Assembly: GCF_037975245.1 (NCBI RefSeq)
Contig: NC_092567.1
Coordinates: 25,350,876-25,414,875 of the forward strand
DNA length: 64,000 nucleotides
Source of the DNA: Apostichopus japonicus
Lineage: Eukaryota; Echinodermata; Holothuroidea; Aspidochirotida; Stichopodidae
Direction of reading: 5' to 3'
The number at the start of each line of letters is the position of its first letter. The first letter of the stretch is position 1. Under the pieces are notes generated by a model, which was not told the origin of the DNA, searched no databases, and saw nothing but the letters and a program-made list of their open reading frames with translations. This document shows, one piece after another, positions 62,501 through 64,000 of this stretch. The translations under genes were made by a program, and so were the position numbers.

Positions 62501-63230
62501 TATAGGCTACTAGTAGCAAGGTGAAAAGACACCAAATATTTTAATATCAGCTTGCTGATACCACGGACCTCAGATAAAAACATGTTTTTAAATTTATCAT
62601 GGTCAATATATCAGATATCAAATTGTTGATATTATCAATATACGGTAATAAGATGTAACTATCAACATTATCAATATCATATATTAAATTATCAGTTGGA
62701 TTAATATCAGCAAATATTTTGTTATTATCACTATTATCAAAATTAGCTATTGATTCATGGTATATTAGTATAGTATCAGATAATAATATGATATATTCAG
62801 TATGAGATATTAAGGTCAGCATTATGCACATTTTCCAGGCTATATTAATCATCATAATGTTGTCGAAGTGAAAAGGTGCTCCTTTACACATATTGCAGGG
62901 TATATTCGCATGAGATCATCAAAGACACATTTAAAACAAGGAGTTAAACCACAGGAGGAGGAGAAAGTGTACGATGTTCCCGATACCTTAATTGATGAAA
63001 ATAAGAGCCCAGAGAGTTCACCAGCTGAGTATGCGCAATCTCTTTTTAGCCACGTCGAAAATCAACAAAGATCTGGTGACCTTGTACAGGAACAATCTAC
63101 GCTTGCGCAATATGCACAGCCTGGAAATATCATCCCAAACGTGGATCTACCAAAGGCAGAGGACACGCTAACGCCAAACACATATTACTCACCGGAAGCT
63201 TTTGCTGCAATCGAAACCACTACGACATAG
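56545..63230 (+). CDS. Single-CUB type I membrane protein with YxxP tail (5 exons)
   Basis: I do not recognise an orthologue. Exons are 56545-56644, 59666-59844, 60853-61027, 62215-62460 and 62899-63230, phases joining to 343 residues. A signal peptide covers about residues 1-24 (KVAYIGFLLICAIQI). Residues about 35-150 look like one CUB domain: FPRQYPNNEYIKYHV, KVIKLEIKHLDVEG, GCHDKLEISE, ETTLLGKLCG, YSTGNTMDIIFDTDSS and GFYALISF. A membrane segment is at about 159-182 (LSLLLSIGSLVITFSLTIVS), followed by CCRFHKR. The 160-residue tail is hydrophilic and holds VYDVPD (Y258), AEYAQS (Y278), AQYAQP (Y305) and YYSPEAF. YDVP and YAQP are YxxP sites of the kind bound by Crk/Nck-type SH2 domains when phosphorylated. 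A receptor or adaptor role at the cell surface is inferred. Introns 1 and 3 hold transposons. Confidence 0.8.
57039..57110 (-). mobile_element. tRNA-like SINE head
   Basis: On the minus strand 'ggctcagtggttaacgcc' (box A) and GGTTCGAGTCA (box B at 57047-57057) are spaced as in a tRNA promoter, in CUB gene intron 1. The sequence after box B does not fold as a full tRNA acceptor stem, so it is a SINE head or old tRNA pseudogene rather than a working tRNA. Confidence 0.6.
57178..59301. mobile_element. Nest of GC-ended short transposons in CUB intron 1
   Basis: The outer ends are CAGGCGCGTATCCAGG at 57178 and, inward from 59301, CAGGTGCGTATCCGGG, with ATAAT directly outside both. Inside, related units recur: 57190-57310, 57850-58010 and 58598-58860 all carry 'atctaagcggagcgccacca' or close variants and 'gcg.agcgtac'. 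A further pair of ends, TAGGCGTAGGAGGC near 57845 and 'gacgctgcgccactg' near 58245, suggests one insertion inside another. No transposase coding was found. A CT-rich stretch fills 59085-59250. Confidence 0.65.
61190..61400. repeat. TGACTCA-rich stretch in CUB intron 3
   Basis: The AP-1 consensus TGACTCA occurs at 61263-61269, 61311-61317, 61322-61328 and 61334-61340, with several near matches ('tgactcc', 'tgagtta'). The stretch could be a decayed simple repeat or an intronic enhancer; the sequence alone does not tell. Confidence 0.5.
61633..61975 (+). mobile_element. TTAA-target short transposon, copy 5
   Basis: A 335-bp copy (61637-61971) in intron 3 of the CUB gene. Left target TTAA at 61633-61636; the right one has changed to ATAA. 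It starts AGGCATTGAAGACTCGCCCC and ends CGAGTCTTCACACCCT. Confidence 0.9.
62570..62830. repeat. Degenerate ATC/GAT-rich repeat in CUB intron 4
   Basis: AT-rich run with recurring 'atatcaatatta', 'gatatcaa' and 'attatcaa' modules between exons 4 and 5. Many short self-complementary pieces. A minus-strand open frame through it is not conserved-looking and is rejected as coding. Confidence 0.6.
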
Positions 63231-64000
63231 ACATGCCCAGAGTACCAGCTGGGTTCATTCGAGACATTCGCTACAATAAACAACAGAGAAAACAAAGTTA
63301 ATAAACAAACAAACAAATTACAATTTAAACACAATTAACACAACTGCAATTAACAACAACAATTAATACAACACACAACAACAAAATAAATACAATAAAC
63401 AGACAATAAACACAATTAAAATAAACACAATTAATAGAAAAACAAAATAGAATAAAAACATTCTTTTCTTGGAATATGATAGGAAAAGAAGTGTCAATTG
63501 TCAAATTTATTTCGGTTAATGAACCTGTTCTATACTCCACAAGAGGTTCATAAATAAATTAACATGATGTTGTATTTAACAAAAAAAAAAAAACATATTT
63601 TGTTCCACATACATTGGATATTTATGTCTTCCCTTAATAATTATATCTCATGCATGAAACATTTGGCACAATTTGGTGGTAACATTTGTACCCTGAGTGT
63701 ATAGTCATACCTTTAGTATGCATGTACTCATGAATGCAGAAAAAAATGAGTTGGGATGGCATGCATTTCCTTCATCCTTCTTTCATAGTTATCAGGAAAT
63801 ATTATAAACAGATGTTGGTAATTATGTTCAATTAAGTATACATCCGCACATGTTTCACTTTCTGCCTATTATTTAAATACACGCATTAAGTAGTATTATC
63901 ATCGTTACCTAAACCACCATCAGTACAATATGAGATATTATGTACGGGGACTAATGTCATCCCTCTTTCAAGACACTCTGTATTATATTCCGAATCCGAC
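63231..64000. other. 3' untranslated region of the CUB gene
   Basis: Follows the stop codon at 63228-63230. From 63270 to 63460 it is a run of 'aacaa', 'acaatta' and 'aataaac' units, with A, C and T but little G. A candidate polyadenylation signal AATAAA at 63553 precedes an A-run at 63580-63593. No other gene is visible to the window end. Confidence 0.5.

Overview
The window looks like nuclear DNA of a marine invertebrate, most probably an echinoderm and perhaps a sea cucumber. Genes are split into short exons with clean GT-AG introns, intergenic DNA is AT-rich, and many short transposons and SINE-like repeats lie in introns. The species is inferred from the general look; no single sequence proves it.

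Layout. 1-10.5 kb (minus strand): a five-exon theta-type glutathione S-transferase (GST) gene (1305-6091), followed by a broken third GST copy whose exon 2 (8563-8996) is split by a TTAA-target transposon. Next to it is a head-to-head pair of short elements that begin with the 5' end of U2 snRNA (9752-10109). 15.2-19.9 kb (minus): a second, complete GST paralogue with the same exon phases. 21166-31368: a 10.2-kb DNA transposon inserted in a CAT/ATC microsatellite. It has CCCAG-ended imperfect terminal inverted repeats, dense GC-rich subterminal arrays and two minus-strand genes. One encodes a tnp2/CACTA-like DDE transposase carrying one in-frame stop. The other encodes an apparently intact six-exon DUF4806 accessory protein. 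32.0-32.7 kb: a third U2-headed element interrupted by a 495-bp hAT-like insertion. 34372-38735 (plus): a four-exon GT54 N-acetylglucosaminyltransferase (MGAT4 family). 43974-51060 (plus): PEX16 in nine exons, open and in phase throughout (358 aa). 56545-63230 (plus): a five-exon single-CUB-domain type I membrane protein whose cytoplasmic tail carries YxxP motifs.

How the parts relate. The host genes are unrelated in function: detoxification (GST), Golgi N-glycan branching (MGAT4), peroxisome membrane biogenesis (PEX16) and a receptor-like surface protein. The most notable system is the two-gene transposon. Both coding regions start just after the same acceptor motif (TTTGCAG/TAT), which suggests one promoter at the right end feeding two alternatively spliced mRNAs, as in plant En/Spm. 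The second is the U2-snRNA-headed SINE-like family. A TTAA-target short transposon occurs five times, once inside a GST exon and four times in introns of the other three host genes.
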